A stretch of 16,473 bases of DNA, from contig JBBQCF010000021.1 of assembly GCA_038318455.1 (NCBI GenBank), positions 1-16,473 of the forward strand, given 5' to 3'. The position numbers were made by a program, and so were the translations under genes. Positions 6,829 to 13,276 of the stretch are shown here, one piece after another. The notes below the pieces were generated by a model. The model did not search any database. It was not told the DNA's origin and was given only the letters and a program-made list of their open reading frames with translations. Each line of letters starts with the position of its first letter. The stretch's first letter is position 1. This DNA comes from UBA12068 sp038318455 (GTDB lineage: Bacteria > Patescibacteriota > Minisyncoccia > Moranbacterales > GWC2-37-73).

Positions 6829-6956
6829 ATGCTAGAAACTTTTAGCAATATTTGAATTAAAATATTTTCGCCTGCGTATCTAATCTTGTGCCCAAAAAGC
6901 TCAAGATATTTTTTCTTGGCTTAACAGTGTGTTTAATTTTTAAAAAATAAAAAAAT

Positions 6957-7358
6957 ATGAAAAAAAACGTACGAAATGCACTAGCTATTTCTGGGCTTGC
7001 CCTTGCTATGGGAACCTCTGCTTTCACCTTAGAAGCCAGCGCCAACAATGGCCAATATGGACGCATTCAACGTTCTCATCAAGAAAGAATCGTTCGCACT
7101 AGAAAAACCAAGGATGAAAAAACATTCACTGGTCGCCACAATTTTGTCGGAGTTGTGACAGAGATTGGTGAGAATTCACTGACAATCACAAAAGGATTAA
7201 AAACATACACTGTCAACATTTCTGCTGACACACGTATTTTGGATAATACTTGGCAAAAAATTGATTTTTCGACAATAAATAAGGAAAGCAAGATACGAGT
7301 GTTTGGAAAAATGACAGACAGCACTATCGCTGCCAAAACAATTCGCGTTATTAAATAA
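6957..7358 (+). CDS. Secreted protein with DUF5666-like domain
   Basis: 133 aa. Signal peptide: basic start (MKKNVRNA), hydrophobic core to about residue 24, and a likely signal peptidase I site after LEASA (residue 29). The mature protein has a basic, low-complexity linker and then a beta-rich domain (about 61-133) with the GVVTEIGENSLTI and KIRVFGKM type motifs of the DUF5666 fold, a small OB-like module common in exported proteins of CPR bacteria. Function is unknown; the domain is usually assumed to bind something at the cell surface. It is monocistronic, ending at the terminator shared with typA. No Shine-Dalgarno sequence and no convincing promoter seen. Confidence 0.75.
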   Translation: MKKNVRNALAISGLALAMGTSAFTLEASANNGQYGRIQRSHQERIVRTRKTKDEKTFTGRHNFVGVVTEIGENSLTITKGLKTYTVNISADTRILDNTWQKIDFSTINKESKIRVFGKMTDSTIAAKTIRVIK

Positions 7359-7374
7359 AAGTTAACAAATTTAA

Positions 7375-7406
7375 TTACGTAATTTATTACGTAACTTATT
7401 ACGTAA
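7375..7406. repeat. Three 12-bp spaced TTACGTAA palindromes
   Basis: The 8-bp palindrome TTACGTAA occurs at 7375-7382, 7387-7394 and 7399-7406, exactly 12 bp apart, with 4-bp spacers tttA-type. It lies just past the stop of the DUF5666-like gene and before the terminator. Confidence 0.75.
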
Positions 7407-7407
7407 T

Positions 7408-7438
7408 AAAAAAATCCCGAATCAATCGGGATTTTTTG
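7408..7438. terminator. Bidirectional terminator between the DUF5666-like gene and typA
   Basis: AAAATCCCGA (7411-7420) pairs perfectly with TCGGGATTTT (7426-7435), loop atcaa, with A-run before and T-run after. It serves two convergent genes. Confidence 0.88.
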
Positions 7439-7459
7439 TTGTATATTGTATATTGAATG
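7439..7459. repeat. Short heptamer run next to the typA terminator
   Basis: TTGTATA twice (7439-7452), then TTGAATG (7453-7459), in phase. No complementary arm was found nearby, so this is a one-sided run, unlike the inverted arrays elsewhere in the window. Confidence 0.45.
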
Positions 7460-7476
7460 TAGTTCTAGCTGCTTAT

Positions 7477-9267
7477 TTACGCTTTCTTTCCTCTGCCAGC
7501 TTTCACGCGGTCACCTTCTGACAAAAATTGTTTTCGAAGACGAACTGAATGTGGAGTAACTTCAAGATATTCATCTCCATTGATGATTTCCAACCCTCTT
7601 TCGATTGAAAGTGTCAGTGGTGGAGTAAGATTGATTGCATCATCAGTTCCAGAAGAACGCATGTTTGACAATTGCTTTCCTTTGATAGGGTTTACGGCCA
7701 TATCAAGACCCTTAGAAGAGTTTCCAATAACCATTCCTTCATATACTTCTGTGGCAGGTGCGATGTATAGTGATCCACGTTCTTGCAAGTTTGCCAATGA
7801 GAATCCAAGTGCTTTTCCACCAATCATAGAAACCATTGAGCCAACTTCACGACGCTTGATTTCTCCAGCGTATGGGCGAAACCCAATCACACGAGAAGAG
7901 AAAATTCCTTCACCTTTGGTGTCAACCACGAATTGTCCTCGAAATCCCAAGATTCCTCGAGTTGGAACTTCAAACAAAAGTCTGGTTTGGCTTCCATGCA
8001 CATGCATGTCAGTCATTAAACCTTTTCTTTTGCCCATTGACTCAATCACGCCACCAGAAAGTTCACTTGGCACATCGATTGTTGCTTCTTCAAATGGTTC
8101 CGATTTAACACCATCAACATCTTTAATAATAACGTGTGGTTGTGAAACTTGCATTTCATATCCTTCGCGTCTCATATTTTCAAGCAAAACTGCGATGTGA
8201 AGTTCACCTCGTCCAAACACGGTGTAATATTCCGAAGTTGAAAAATCAATTTTAAGACCAACATTAACTTCCAATTCTTTTTCCAAGCGCTCGCGGATTT
8301 GCTTGTTGGTCACAAATTTTCCCTCACGTCCTGCAAAAGGAGAATCATTAACCATGAAACGAAGGGAAATTGTCGGCTCGTCAATGGTGATTGCAGGCAA
8401 AGCTTCTTGGGCTTCATTTTCGCAAATAGTTTCTCCAATATCAATCTTTGGGAAACCTGCCACCATCACGATGTCTCCAGCATAAGCTTCTTGAACTTCT
8501 TCGCGCACTGTTCCTTTGAAAGTATAAAGTTTAGTAATGCGAGATTTTTCAATCACCTCACCGCCTCTTTTCAAAATATATGTTCCACCCATTTTAATTG
8601 TTCCTTCATGAATTCGTCCCACAGCCAAACGTCCTAGGAAGTTGTCATATCCGAGATTAAATGGTTGCATACGAAGCTCGGCAGCTTTATCAGCCTTAGC
8701 AGGATGAACCTTAAGAAGCACCATATCCAAAAGCGGTTCCAGATTGTCGGACTCATCATTCAAATGTTCCTTGGCAATTCCAGCGCGACCATTGGCATAA
8801 ATTGTGGTGAAATCAAGTTGCTCATCTGTTGCTCCAAGGTCCATGAAAAGTTCATACACTTGCTCTTGCACCAAATCAGGATCAGCAGCAGGCTTGTCAA
8901 TCTTATTAATCACTACGATTGGCTTGAGCCCCAATTCCAAAGATTTCTTAAGCACAAAGCGTGTTTGTGGCATTGGACCTTCTTGTGCATCCACAATAAG
9001 AAGCACGCTGTCGATTGAGCGCAGCACACGTTCAACTTCGCTGCCGAAATCAGCATGTCCAGGTGTGTCCACGATATTGATTTTGGTATCGCGATAATTG
9101 ATTGAAGTGTTTTTGGCATAAATAGTAATTCCACGCTCTTGTTCAAGTGCGTTATTGTCCATACTTACTCCTTCTTCCACCATGCCGGTTTGGCGCATAA
9201 TCGCGTCAGTCAAAGTTGTTTTGCCATGATCCACATGAGCGATGATGGCGATGTTTCGAATTTCCAT
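7477..9267 (-). CDS. typA: Ribosome-associated translational GTPase TypA/BipA
   Basis: 596 aa, close to the usual length. GTPase motifs: AHVDHGKT (10-17), ERGITI (44-49), DTPGH (67-71) and NKID (121-124). Domains II, III, V and the BipA-specific C-terminal domain follow, with the family stretches FAGREGKFVT, GRGELHI and TRGILGFRGQF. TypA binds the ribosome at the A-site region and helps assembly or translation under stress such as cold. The ATG at 9267 is the only sensible start. No Shine-Dalgarno sequence. The region upstream is complex: a strong promoter with a hairpin and U-run before the gene, then an 18-bp direct repeat, which suggests leader control or a separate small RNA. Confidence 0.97.
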   Translation of the reverse strand: MEIRNIAIIAHVDHGKTTLTDAIMRQTGMVEEGVSMDNNALEQERGITIYAKNTSINYRDTKINIVDTPGHADFGSEVERVLRSIDSVLLIVDAQEGPMPQTRFVLKKSLELGLKPIVVINKIDKPAADPDLVQEQVYELFMDLGATDEQLDFTTIYANGRAGIAKEHLNDESDNLEPLLDMVLLKVHPAKADKAAELRMQPFNLGYDNFLGRLAVGRIHEGTIKMGGTYILKRGGEVIEKSRITKLYTFKGTVREEVQEAYAGDIVMVAGFPKIDIGETICENEAQEALPAITIDEPTISLRFMVNDSPFAGREGKFVTNKQIRERLEKELEVNVGLKIDFSTSEYYTVFGRGELHIAVLLENMRREGYEMQVSQPHVIIKDVDGVKSEPFEEATIDVPSELSGGVIESMGKRKGLMTDMHVHGSQTRLLFEVPTRGILGFRGQFVVDTKGEGIFSSRVIGFRPYAGEIKRREVGSMVSMIGGKALGFSLANLQERGSLYIAPATEVYEGMVIGNSSKGLDMAVNPIKGKQLSNMRSSGTDDAINLTPPLTLSIERGLEIINGDEYLEVTPHSVRLRKQFLSEGDRVKAGRGKKA

Positions 9268-9275
9268 ACTAAATA

Positions 9276-9346
9276 GTTTTTAAAGTTCATAAAGTTTTTA
9301 AAGTTCATAAAGTAAAATACTTTCAGAACCCACTAACTTTGTGAAC
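9276..9346. repeat. Repeat array upstream of typA (18-bp direct repeat with complementary arm)
   Basis: GTTTTTAAAGTTCATAAA occurs twice in tandem without a mismatch (9276-9293, 9294-9311); each copy is itself two 9-mers of the form GTTnnnAAA. After a short centre (9312-9320) come complementary 9-mers, TTTCAGAAC (9321) and TTTGTGAAC (9338). Same layout as the heptamer arrays, with period 9. Confidence 0.65.
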
Positions 9347-9360
9347 CCATGATTTATAAA

Positions 9361-9384
9361 TAAAAAAGACTGCCCTTTTGGCAG
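9361..9384 (-). terminator. Hairpin with U-run upstream of typA (terminator or attenuator)
   Basis: On the minus strand CTGCC-aaaag-GGCAG (9370-9384) is followed by TCTTTTTT (9362-9369). It lies about 21 nt after the predicted start of the promoter at 9412-9440, so it would end a short transcript, and typA lies 94 bp further on. Confidence 0.65.
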
Positions 9385-9405
9385 CTCGGCTAAAGCACTA
9401 AGCTA
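9362..9405 (-). ncRNA. Possible short RNA or attenuated leader upstream of typA
   Basis: Bounded by a strong promoter (start near 9405) and by the hairpin plus U-run ending at 9362, so a transcript of about 44 nt is predicted. No family was recognised. It may be only the prematurely ended leader of typA. Confidence 0.35.
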
Positions 9406-9411
9406 CAAAGA

Positions 9412-9440
9412 AATATAGCAGTAAAGCTATAAAATGTCAA
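9412..9440 (-). promoter_or_regulatory. Strong promoter upstream of typA
   Basis: TTGACA (9435-9440, perfect), 17-bp spacer, TATATT (9412-9417), with TGC before the -10 (extended -10). It is the best -35 in the window together with that of the RRM gene. Start predicted near 9405. Confidence 0.7.
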
Positions 9441-9461
9441 CATCATTGAGTTGGCACAATT

Positions 9462-9506
9462 AAAAACTCTCCTATGGAGCTAATTTGGCTCAAATGAGAA
9501 CTTTTT
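9462..9506 (-). terminator. Probable terminator of the 2-hydroxyacid dehydrogenase gene
   Basis: On the minus strand AAAAGTTCTC pairs with GAGAGTTTTT (8 of 10 plus wobble) around smaller nested hairpins (CTCC-ATA-GGAG and GAGC..GCTC), and the sequence ends in a T-run. It starts 8 bp past the stop at 9514. Confidence 0.5.
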
Positions 9507-9513
9507 ACGCATT

Positions 9514-10515
9514 TTATCTTAGCACCGAATTGCTATTTTCACCTTTTTCAAAATCAAGCAAATTTTCTATGGTTGTGCTTAATATTCTCTCCAGTGCTTC
9601 TTGCGAGAAAAAAGCGATATGCGGAGTGAAAACAACATTATCTCTTTTTAACAAAATATGATTTTTAGCCAATTCTTCCAATTTTGCATTTTCTTTTTTG
9701 AAATACAATAGTTGCTTTTCATCCAAAATTAATTCTTCTCCCTCCAAAACATCCAGCGCTGCGCCAGCTATTTTTTTTTCGTCCAGAGCGTGTAGCAAGG
9801 CATCACTATCAATCAATCCTCCTCGTGAAGTATTAATAATCAAAGTGCCCGTTTTCATTTTCTGAATTGCTTTAGCATCAATCAAATGATGAGTATCATT
9901 ATTATATGGAAGATGCAATGAAACAATATCGGCATTTGTCAAAACTTCATCCATAGAAACATATTGAAAATGCAAAACATCAGACAAAAACTGATCCTGA
10001 TTCACATCATAAGCCACAACATGCATACCAAATCCTTTTGCAATTCGAATCACATGCATGCCAATATGACCAGTTCCAATCACGCCAAGTGTTTTTCCTT
10101 GCAAATCAAAACCCATCAAGCCCTCAATTGAAAAATCTCCCTGAATTGTTCTAAGATAAGATTTATGCACATTGCGAGAAAGTGCCAAAATAAGTGCAAA
10201 GGTATGTTCAGCCACCGTATTTTCACCATAAAATGGCACATTGGAAACTGCGATGCCTCGCTCTTTGCATGTAACGATATCAATATGATCATAACCAGTT
10301 GATTGCGTAGCAATAAATTTTAATTTTGGTAATTTGTCTAAAATTTCTAAAGATATTTTAGAATAAATAAAAACTGAAATTGCTTCGCAGTCTGAAACAG
10401 CTTCCACATTATCCAAATTTAAAGTTTCTTCAAAAAATAAAACTTCATGTCCTTCAAGTTTTTTTTGCAAAAATTCCTGCTTCCAAGTCTGAACTTCAAA
10501 AATTGCTATTTTCAT
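9514..10515 (-). CDS. ldhA: D-2-hydroxyacid dehydrogenase, D-lactate dehydrogenase-like
   Basis: 333 aa, the normal length. Rossmann nucleotide-binding motif GTGHIG (147-152) with Asp170 after it, typical of an NAD-specific enzyme. Catalytic residues are in place: Arg231 in NTSRGG, Glu260 in DVLEGEE, His299 in TPHIA. The substrate-side motifs STGYDHID and NVPFYGENTVAEH fit the D-lactate dehydrogenase branch, which reduces pyruvate to D-lactate and re-oxidises NADH in fermentation. Related 2-hydroxyacid dehydrogenases cannot be excluded, so the symbol is tentative. Single gene with its own extended -10 promoter (10546-10551); no Shine-Dalgarno sequence before the ATG. Confidence 0.88.
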   Translation of the reverse strand: MKIAIFEVQTWKQEFLQKKLEGHEVLFFEETLNLDNVEAVSDCEAISVFIYSKISLEILDKLPKLKFIATQSTGYDHIDIVTCKERGIAVSNVPFYGENTVAEHTFALILALSRNVHKSYLRTIQGDFSIEGLMGFDLQGKTLGVIGTGHIGMHVIRIAKGFGMHVVAYDVNQDQFLSDVLHFQYVSMDEVLTNADIVSLHLPYNNDTHHLIDAKAIQKMKTGTLIINTSRGGLIDSDALLHALDEKKIAGAALDVLEGEELILDEKQLLYFKKENAKLEELAKNHILLKRDNVVFTPHIAFFSQEALERILSTTIENLLDFEKGENSNSVLR

Positions 10516-10545
10516 ATTTTTTATCTGATAAATTAACTTACCATT

Positions 10546-10551
10546 AGTATA
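10546..10551 (-). promoter_or_regulatory. Extended -10 of the dehydrogenase gene
   Basis: TATACT preceded by TGC on the minus strand; no good -35 at the usual distance. Start predicted near 10539, giving a leader of about 23 nt. Confidence 0.5.
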
Positions 10552-10598
10552 GCATGCATTTGTGTTATTTCCGCTTCACGCCTGGATTTTGAAAAAAT

Positions 10599-10628
10599 AA
10601 AAACTCACACCTTGCGATGTGAGTTTTT
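10599..10628. terminator. Bidirectional terminator after engB
   Basis: AAAAACTCACA (10599-10609) pairs perfectly with TGTGAGTTTTT (10618-10628), loop of 8. It lies 17 bp past the engB stop codon. Confidence 0.85.
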
Positions 10629-10644
10629 CTAAAACAAGATATTT

Positions 10645-11220
10645 TTATCCGAGCAACATCTCCAGCAATTCTTCTTTCCCCTTTTTGGTTTTAGTTGAAA
10701 AGTAGATGATATTTTCAGTGTCTAGAATTTCTTTGATTGCCCTTTGCTTTTTCACCAATTCACTTGCCTTAACCTTATCCATCTTATTAGCCACCACTGT
10801 TACCTTGTATCCGTTTTCGCTTAAAAGTTCCATCATTTCAATATCAAATTTCTTTGGACCAACATTTCCATCAATAATAAGGACTACTTTGCTTGGTCTG
10901 TTTTCATTATGTTCCAAATACCACATAATCATTTTTCGCATCTTTTCTGCTTGAGCCAATGAAGCTCTAGCATAACCATAGCCAGGAAGATCCACAAAAT
11001 ATGCTCTTTCATTGATCAAGAAAAAGTTTAATTGTAGCGTTCGTCCAGGAGTTGATGAAGAAATTGCCAAGCCTTTTGTGCCAGTCAAAGCATTGATTAC
11101 ACTCGATTTTCCAACATTAGAACGCCCCACAAAAGCAATCTGTGGAAGCTTGTCTTTGAGTATTGGATCTGTTCCAACAACACCCTTTATAAATTCAGCT
11201 GATTTGATTATATTCGCCAT
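10645..11220 (-). CDS. engB: Ribosome biogenesis GTP-binding protein EngB/YsxC
   Basis: 191 aa from the ATG at 11220. GTPase motifs: GRSNVGKS (32-39), SSSTPGRT (55-61), DLPGYGYA (77-84), NKMD (145-148) and a final STKTKKG (G5). EngB is a GTPase needed for assembly of the large ribosomal subunit. Longer starts at 11229 (ATG) and 11256 (TTG) are open but overlap the promoter: the -10 hexamer is 11228-11233, and transcription should begin at about 11220-11222. The protein from 11220 also starts like the family (MANIIKSAEF). This means the mRNA is probably leaderless. Divergent from the radical SAM gene. Confidence 0.93.
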   Translation of the reverse strand: MANIIKSAEFIKGVVGTDPILKDKLPQIAFVGRSNVGKSSVINALTGTKGLAISSSTPGRTLQLNFFLINERAYFVDLPGYGYARASLAQAEKMRKMIMWYLEHNENRPSKVVLIIDGNVGPKKFDIEMMELLSENGYKVTVVANKMDKVKASELVKKQRAIKEILDTENIIYFSTKTKKGKEELLEMLLG

Positions 11221-11227
11221 AAAGTCC

Positions 11228-11256
11228 ATTATAGCACATTTAACACAATAAATCAA
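11228..11256 (-). promoter_or_regulatory. Promoter of engB, predicting a leaderless mRNA
   Basis: TTGATT (11251-11256), 17-bp spacer, TATAAT (11228-11233, perfect), with TGC before it. The expected start, 6-7 nt past the -10, falls on or within two bases of the ATG at 11220. Confidence 0.75.
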
Positions 11257-11267
11257 GACAACAAAAA

Positions 11268-11297
11268 TTTACACTCCCCGTTCATGCGTGATATACT
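11268..11297 (+). promoter_or_regulatory. Promoter of the radical SAM gene
   Basis: TTTACA (11268-11273), 18-bp spacer, TATACT (11292-11297), preceded by TGA (extended -10). Start near 11304, so the leader before the ATG at 11454 is about 150 nt. Its -35 is 11 bp from the -35 of the divergent engB promoter. Confidence 0.6.
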
Positions 11298-11333
11298 TTT
11301 CTTATTATTACTTGCGCGTTTAGCAACACGAGA

Positions 11334-11423
11334 CCTTTTTCTTTTTTGGCAACAGTTTGCGACAGCAAACTCTTAGCGACTGGCCATAGATTCGGCCAAG
11401 AAGCGTGCCTGAAAAGAAAAAGG
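11334..11423 (+). promoter_or_regulatory. Large branched stem-loop in the leader of the radical SAM gene
   Basis: Outer stem: 11334-11345 with 11412-11423, 12 perfect base pairs, continued after a 2x2 internal loop by GGCA (11348) with TGCC (11406). Inside are two hairpins: AGTTTGC-gaca-GCAAACT (11354-11371) and TGGCC-GGCCA (11381-11398). No U-run follows, so it is not a terminator. No known riboswitch class is recognised; a palindromic dispersed repeat is the main alternative. The sequence is more GC-rich than its surroundings. Confidence 0.6.
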
Positions 11424-11453
11424 TTGAAAGTTGTAAATGCATTATTTCTATTT

Positions 11454-12491
11454 ATGATAAAAACTAAAATCAAAAAAAGAATTCTTCAGGAGATCAGCTA
11501 TGCTAGCGGAAAATATTTAATCTCACCAGAAATTGTCAGCCTAGTCGTCACTTATCGTTGCAATTTTCGTTGCAATTCTTGCACCGTTTGGCGCATGGAT
11601 AAATATCCAGAACTTTCTTCCCAGCAGTGGAATGAGGTTATTTTGCAACTCAAAAAAACACTCGCGCGCGAAACTTCCATTGAGCTAAGCGGTGGTGAGC
11701 CTTTAATTAGAAAGGACTTAGCATATTCCACCATTAAAAGCTTAAGCAAATTTTTCAAAAATGTTGGCATTAATTCTAATGCCTCAATGTTAGATGAAGA
11801 AACAATCAAAAAATTAAAAAATAGTGGCATTACTTTTGTAAAAATTTCTTTATATAGTTATATCAATGAAATCCATGACCAATTGAGAGGATTTCCAAGC
11901 GCAGCCGAGCATGCCAAAAATGCTATTGAAATTTTGCAAAAAGAAAATATCAAAACGGATATTGGCGTGTTAATCACTGCCAAAAACATCTCGAGTATTC
12001 CTGACTTGATTATGCATTACAATCAACCAAAATATTCCAACATAAATATAGTTTTGCAACCACTTGATGAGCCGATAGGCCTAGATCCAATAATTGGTAA
12101 AAATAAAATAGAAACAATCGAGAATTTGTGGCCAAACAAAAAACAGATACAAGCTTTATTTTCCTGGATTAAAAAACATAAACCAAAAAATATCAAGAAC
12201 GCTCCCGTCAGTCTCAAAACCATTGAAAATTTTTATCTCGATTCGCAAAGCGCACTCAAACGTCGATGCCTGGCTGGCCAACGTAGTCTTGTTATTTATC
12301 CTGATGGAAATATCTCTCTTTGTTACAAGGGAAAAATTATTGGGAATATTGTTAAAAATAATTTACAAAAAATTCTTCACAGTCAAAAAAGCACCGAGGC
12401 GCGTCTTGCTATGAAAAAATGCAACAAGCATTGCCGCATAATCGGTTGTAATTTTTCCAAAACAATTCCGGAAATCTTGAAATTGAAATAA
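11454..12491 (+). CDS. Radical SAM protein with SPASM-like C-terminal cysteines
   Basis: 345 aa from the ATG at 11454. The radical SAM cluster motif CxxxCxxC is CNFRCNSC (Cys36, 40, 43), followed by SGGEPL (79-84) for SAM binding and a TIM-barrel-like middle. At the C-terminus a group of cysteines (272, 290, 323, 327, 332) with the IYPDGNISLCYKGKIIGNI pattern resembles a SPASM or twitch domain that holds a second Fe-S cluster. Such enzymes modify peptides, cofactors or sugars; nothing near it looks like a substrate, so the reaction is unknown. An in-frame ATG at 11346 would add 36 residues, but these are encoded by the folded leader element and look unlike the family. No Shine-Dalgarno sequence. 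Monocistronic. Confidence 0.85.
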   Translation: MIKTKIKKRILQEISYASGKYLISPEIVSLVVTYRCNFRCNSCTVWRMDKYPELSSQQWNEVILQLKKTLARETSIELSGGEPLIRKDLAYSTIKSLSKFFKNVGINSNASMLDEETIKKLKNSGITFVKISLYSYINEIHDQLRGFPSAAEHAKNAIEILQKENIKTDIGVLITAKNISSIPDLIMHYNQPKYSNINIVLQPLDEPIGLDPIIGKNKIETIENLWPNKKQIQALFSWIKKHKPKNIKNAPVSLKTIENFYLDSQSALKRRCLAGQRSLVIYPDGNISLCYKGKIIGNIVKNNLQKILHSQKSTEARLAMKKCNKHCRIIGCNFSKTIPEILKLK

Positions 12492-12614
12492 ACAAGAGCA
12501 AACATGCTTTTTTCTTTTTGCAATATAATATTTTTAAAAAATTACACAAAAAAAATTCACCTAAACAAAACCTCTTTTTATTTACTAGTTTCTATATTTT
12601 CTTTAAATTTGCAC

Positions 12615-12645
12615 AAAAAAAAGAGGCATTGCTGCCTCTTTTTTT
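12615..12645. terminator. Bidirectional terminator after the RRM gene
   Basis: AAGAGGCA (12621-12628) pairs with TGCCTCTT (12633-12640), loop ttgc, with the stem continued by A-run against T-run. It lies 20 bp past the RRM stop and can also stop the convergent radical SAM transcript, which has only a weak 4-bp hairpin of its own near 12496. Confidence 0.85.
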
Positions 12646-12665
12646 GTTGACTCAAATACTAGAAA

Positions 12666-12992
12666 CTAGTAGTTGTTTCGGCTTCCGTAACCACCACCTC
12701 GGTTGTTACCACCACCATTGAAATCACGCCTTGGTGGACGAGCTTCCATTGGACGAGCTTCATTTACAGTCAAACTTCTTCCTTCGTATTCCTTTTTGTC
12801 AAACATTTCGATTGCTGCTTGTGCTTCTTGGTCAGAAGACATTTCAACGAATCCGAAACCTTTGCTACGACCAGTCATTTTATCCATGATGATTGTAGCT
12901 GAAGTAACGCTTCCTGCTTGAGCAAAAAGTTCGCTAAGTGCTGCTTCCGAAGTTGAATAAGGAAGACCACCCACGTAAAGTTTTGTTGCCAT
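12666..12992 (-). CDS. RRM-domain RNA-binding protein
   Basis: 108 aa from the ATG at 12992. A single RNA recognition motif: RNP2 is LYVGGL (5-10) and RNP1 is KGFGFVEM (44-51), with the aromatic residues that stack on RNA. A Gly/Asn/Arg-rich tail (about 89-108) follows. This is the layout of bacterial cold-induced RNA-binding proteins (RbpA/Rbp type of cyanobacteria and many CPR bacteria), probably an RNA chaperone. A longer reading upstream from a GTG at 13100 would be in frame but the family begins at MATKLYVGG. The strong promoter, the 93-nt structured leader and the terminator make this a single-gene unit likely to be highly expressed. Confidence 0.93.
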   Translation of the reverse strand: MATKLYVGGLPYSTSEAALSELFAQAGSVTSATIIMDKMTGRSKGFGFVEMSSDQEAQAAIEMFDKKEYEGRSLTVNEARPMEARPPRRDFNGGGNNRGGGYGSRNNY

Positions 12993-13068
12993 AGTTTTCG
13001 CTTTTGTGAACTTATTAACTTGTAAGGCGACCTCCTCTCTTAATTTTGCGCACAAAAAGGCGAAAACC
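12993..13068 (-). promoter_or_regulatory. Leader structure of the RRM gene with displaced Shine-Dalgarno
   Basis: The segment directly before the ATG (12993-13008) pairs with 13051-13067: GTTTTCGC with GCGAAAAC and TTTTGTG with CACAAAA, 15 bp with a 2-nt bulge. Inside the closed loop lies AGGAGGTC (13029-13036), a near-perfect Shine-Dalgarno sequence but 36 nt from the start codon, and a small hairpin TTTTG-tgcg-CAAAA sits at its upstream edge as an alternative fold. Confidence 0.5.
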
Positions 13069-13091
13069 AGTAAGACACTTACAATACATCT

Positions 13092-13120
13092 AATATACAC
13101 AGCTTTAAGCTAAATGTCAA
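13092..13120 (-). promoter_or_regulatory. Promoter of the RRM gene
   Basis: TTGACA (13115-13120, perfect), 17-bp spacer, TATATT (13092-13097). The spacer contains the inverted repeat AGCTT-a-AAGCT, which may be chance or an operator. Start near 13085, leader about 93 nt. Confidence 0.7.
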
Positions 13121-13223
13121 TCATTCTAGAGGTAATTTACCGGATCAATCCATCCGCTCAATTGGCTCTTATTTTGCACATAATGAGTAATATTTATCAT
13201 TTTTATTTTTCAAAAAAAACAAA

Positions 13224-13256
13224 TAAAAAAAGCGCAAGACATTTGGTCCTGCGCTT
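13224..13256 (-). terminator. Terminator after the unknown exported protein gene
   Basis: On the minus strand AAGCGCAGGAC pairs with GTCTTGCGCTT (11 bp, one G-U), loop caaat, then a T-run (13224-13230). Lies 20 bp past the stop at 13277. Confidence 0.88.
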
Positions 13257-13276
13257 ACACTAAGCATCTTATTGTT

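Noticed and set aside
7580..8200. A 206-codon open frame on the plus strand
   Set aside because: It lies wholly antisense to typA, with low-complexity serine/proline-rich content and no promoter or ribosome binding site; it is a shadow of the real gene.
9361..9513. A tRNA in the gap upstream of typA
   Set aside because: The hairpins caught the eye, but there is no cloverleaf, no GTTCRAnTC T-loop and no CCA-end context; promoter and terminator signals explain the region.
11346..11453. A 36-residue N-terminal extension of the radical SAM protein
   Set aside because: It is encoded entirely by the folded leader element, is unlike the family, and the ATG at 11454 fits the usual distance to the CxxxCxxC motif.
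12993..13100. A longer RRM protein with a hydrophobic N-terminus
   Set aside because: It would start at GTG over the -10 region (13092-13097), upstream of or at the transcript start, and the RRM family begins at MATKLYVGG.
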